Assembly (NCBI GenBank): GCA_026418315.1
Contig: JAOABO010000036.1
Span: 1-13,246 of the forward strand
Source: Bacteroidia bacterium
GTDB taxonomy: Bacteria; Bacteroidota; Bacteroidia; B-17B0; Aurantibacillaceae
Length of the DNA: 13,246 nucleotides
Direction of reading: 5' to 3'
Shown: piece by piece, positions 13,122 to 13,246 of the stretch
How positions within the stretch are numbered: position 1 is the first letter of the stretch
How the letters are laid out: every line of letters begins with the position of its first letter
Notes under the pieces: model-generated
What the model was told of the DNA's origin: nothing
The model's database searches: none
Seen by the model: only the letters and a program-made list of their open reading frames with translations
Position numbers and translations under genes: made by a program

Positions 13122-13246
13122 TGATTAGCACCTCAGGACAAATATTAGATACTACTCCAAAAACATCTGAACAAAAAAAGTTACATTGGAATTTATTTGA
13201 TATTACAATATATCTGCATTTTTTTATTCCCAGTTATATCTTATTT
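13121..13246 (+). CDS. Unidentified protein, N-terminal 42 codons, probable membrane protein
   Basis: An open frame starts at ATG 13121, sharing its first base with the murB stop (TAATG), and continues past the right edge without a stop. The visible protein begins with about 20 polar residues (MISTSGQILDTTPKTSEQKK). It then has LHWNLFDITIYLHFFIPSYI, which looks like the start of a membrane-spanning segment. I do not recognise a family. The tight coupling to murB suggests it is a real gene, possibly envelope-related, but the fragment is too short to say more. Confidence 0.55.
   Translation, partial: MISTSGQILDTTPKTSEQKKLHWNLFDITIYLHFFIPSYILF

Noticed and set aside
1..13246. CRISPR array, transposon, phage or tRNA/rRNA genes
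   Set aside because: Reading both strands showed no regularly spaced repeats, transposase or integrase motifs, terminal inverted repeats, or tRNA-like cloverleaf sequences; nearly all bases are in identified genes.

Overview
The window looks like chromosomal DNA from a member of the Bacteroidota. It is AT-rich, and the genes lack Shine-Dalgarno motifs. Several intergenic regions carry the TAnnTTTG -7 promoter box typical of that phylum. Gene content agrees: a DUF4290 gene directly before murA, an OmpA/redoxin lipoprotein-like protein, a short LuxC-type acyl-CoA reductase and a di-haem peroxidase lipoprotein. Genus-level placement is not possible from sequence reading alone. All stops used (TAA, TAG, TGA) fit the standard bacterial code.

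Layout. (1) 1-230, minus: 5' part of a CobB-like sirtuin, divergent from a LuxC-family acyl-CoA reductase (319-1332, plus). (2) 1444-2493, plus: di-haem cytochrome c peroxidase lipoprotein behind a well-formed promoter, ending at a strong GC-stem terminator shared with the convergent efp gene (2569-3135, minus). (3) 3263-6951, plus: a tight four-gene set, DUF4290 - murA - TlpA-like thioredoxin - degenerate redoxin/OmpA fusion. (4) 10599-6954, minus: a four-gene set, saccharopine/lysine-ketoglutarate-type dehydrogenase - family 2 glycosyltransferase - ECF sigma factor - rsmG. It meets region 3 tail-to-tail with 2 bases between stop codons. (5) 10648-13246, plus: S41 peptidase - murB - start of an unidentified membrane-like gene, joined by start/stop overlaps and divergent from region 4.

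Most of this is housekeeping: two early peptidoglycan enzymes (MurA, MurB), translation (EF-P, RsmG), and envelope redox or wall-anchoring proteins. I see no mobile element, CRISPR array, phage gene, tRNA or rRNA, and no gene-free stretch over 300 bases. I found no convincing new multi-gene system. The points most worth a second look are: MurA has Asp in place of the fosfomycin-target Cys; EF-P has Asn where a modified Lys or Arg normally sits; a redoxin that lost both active cysteines is fused to an OmpA domain beside an intact TlpA paralogue, with a nine-A tract at their junction; and two divergent promoter -7 boxes abut to form a 16-bp near-palindrome between regions 4 and 5.
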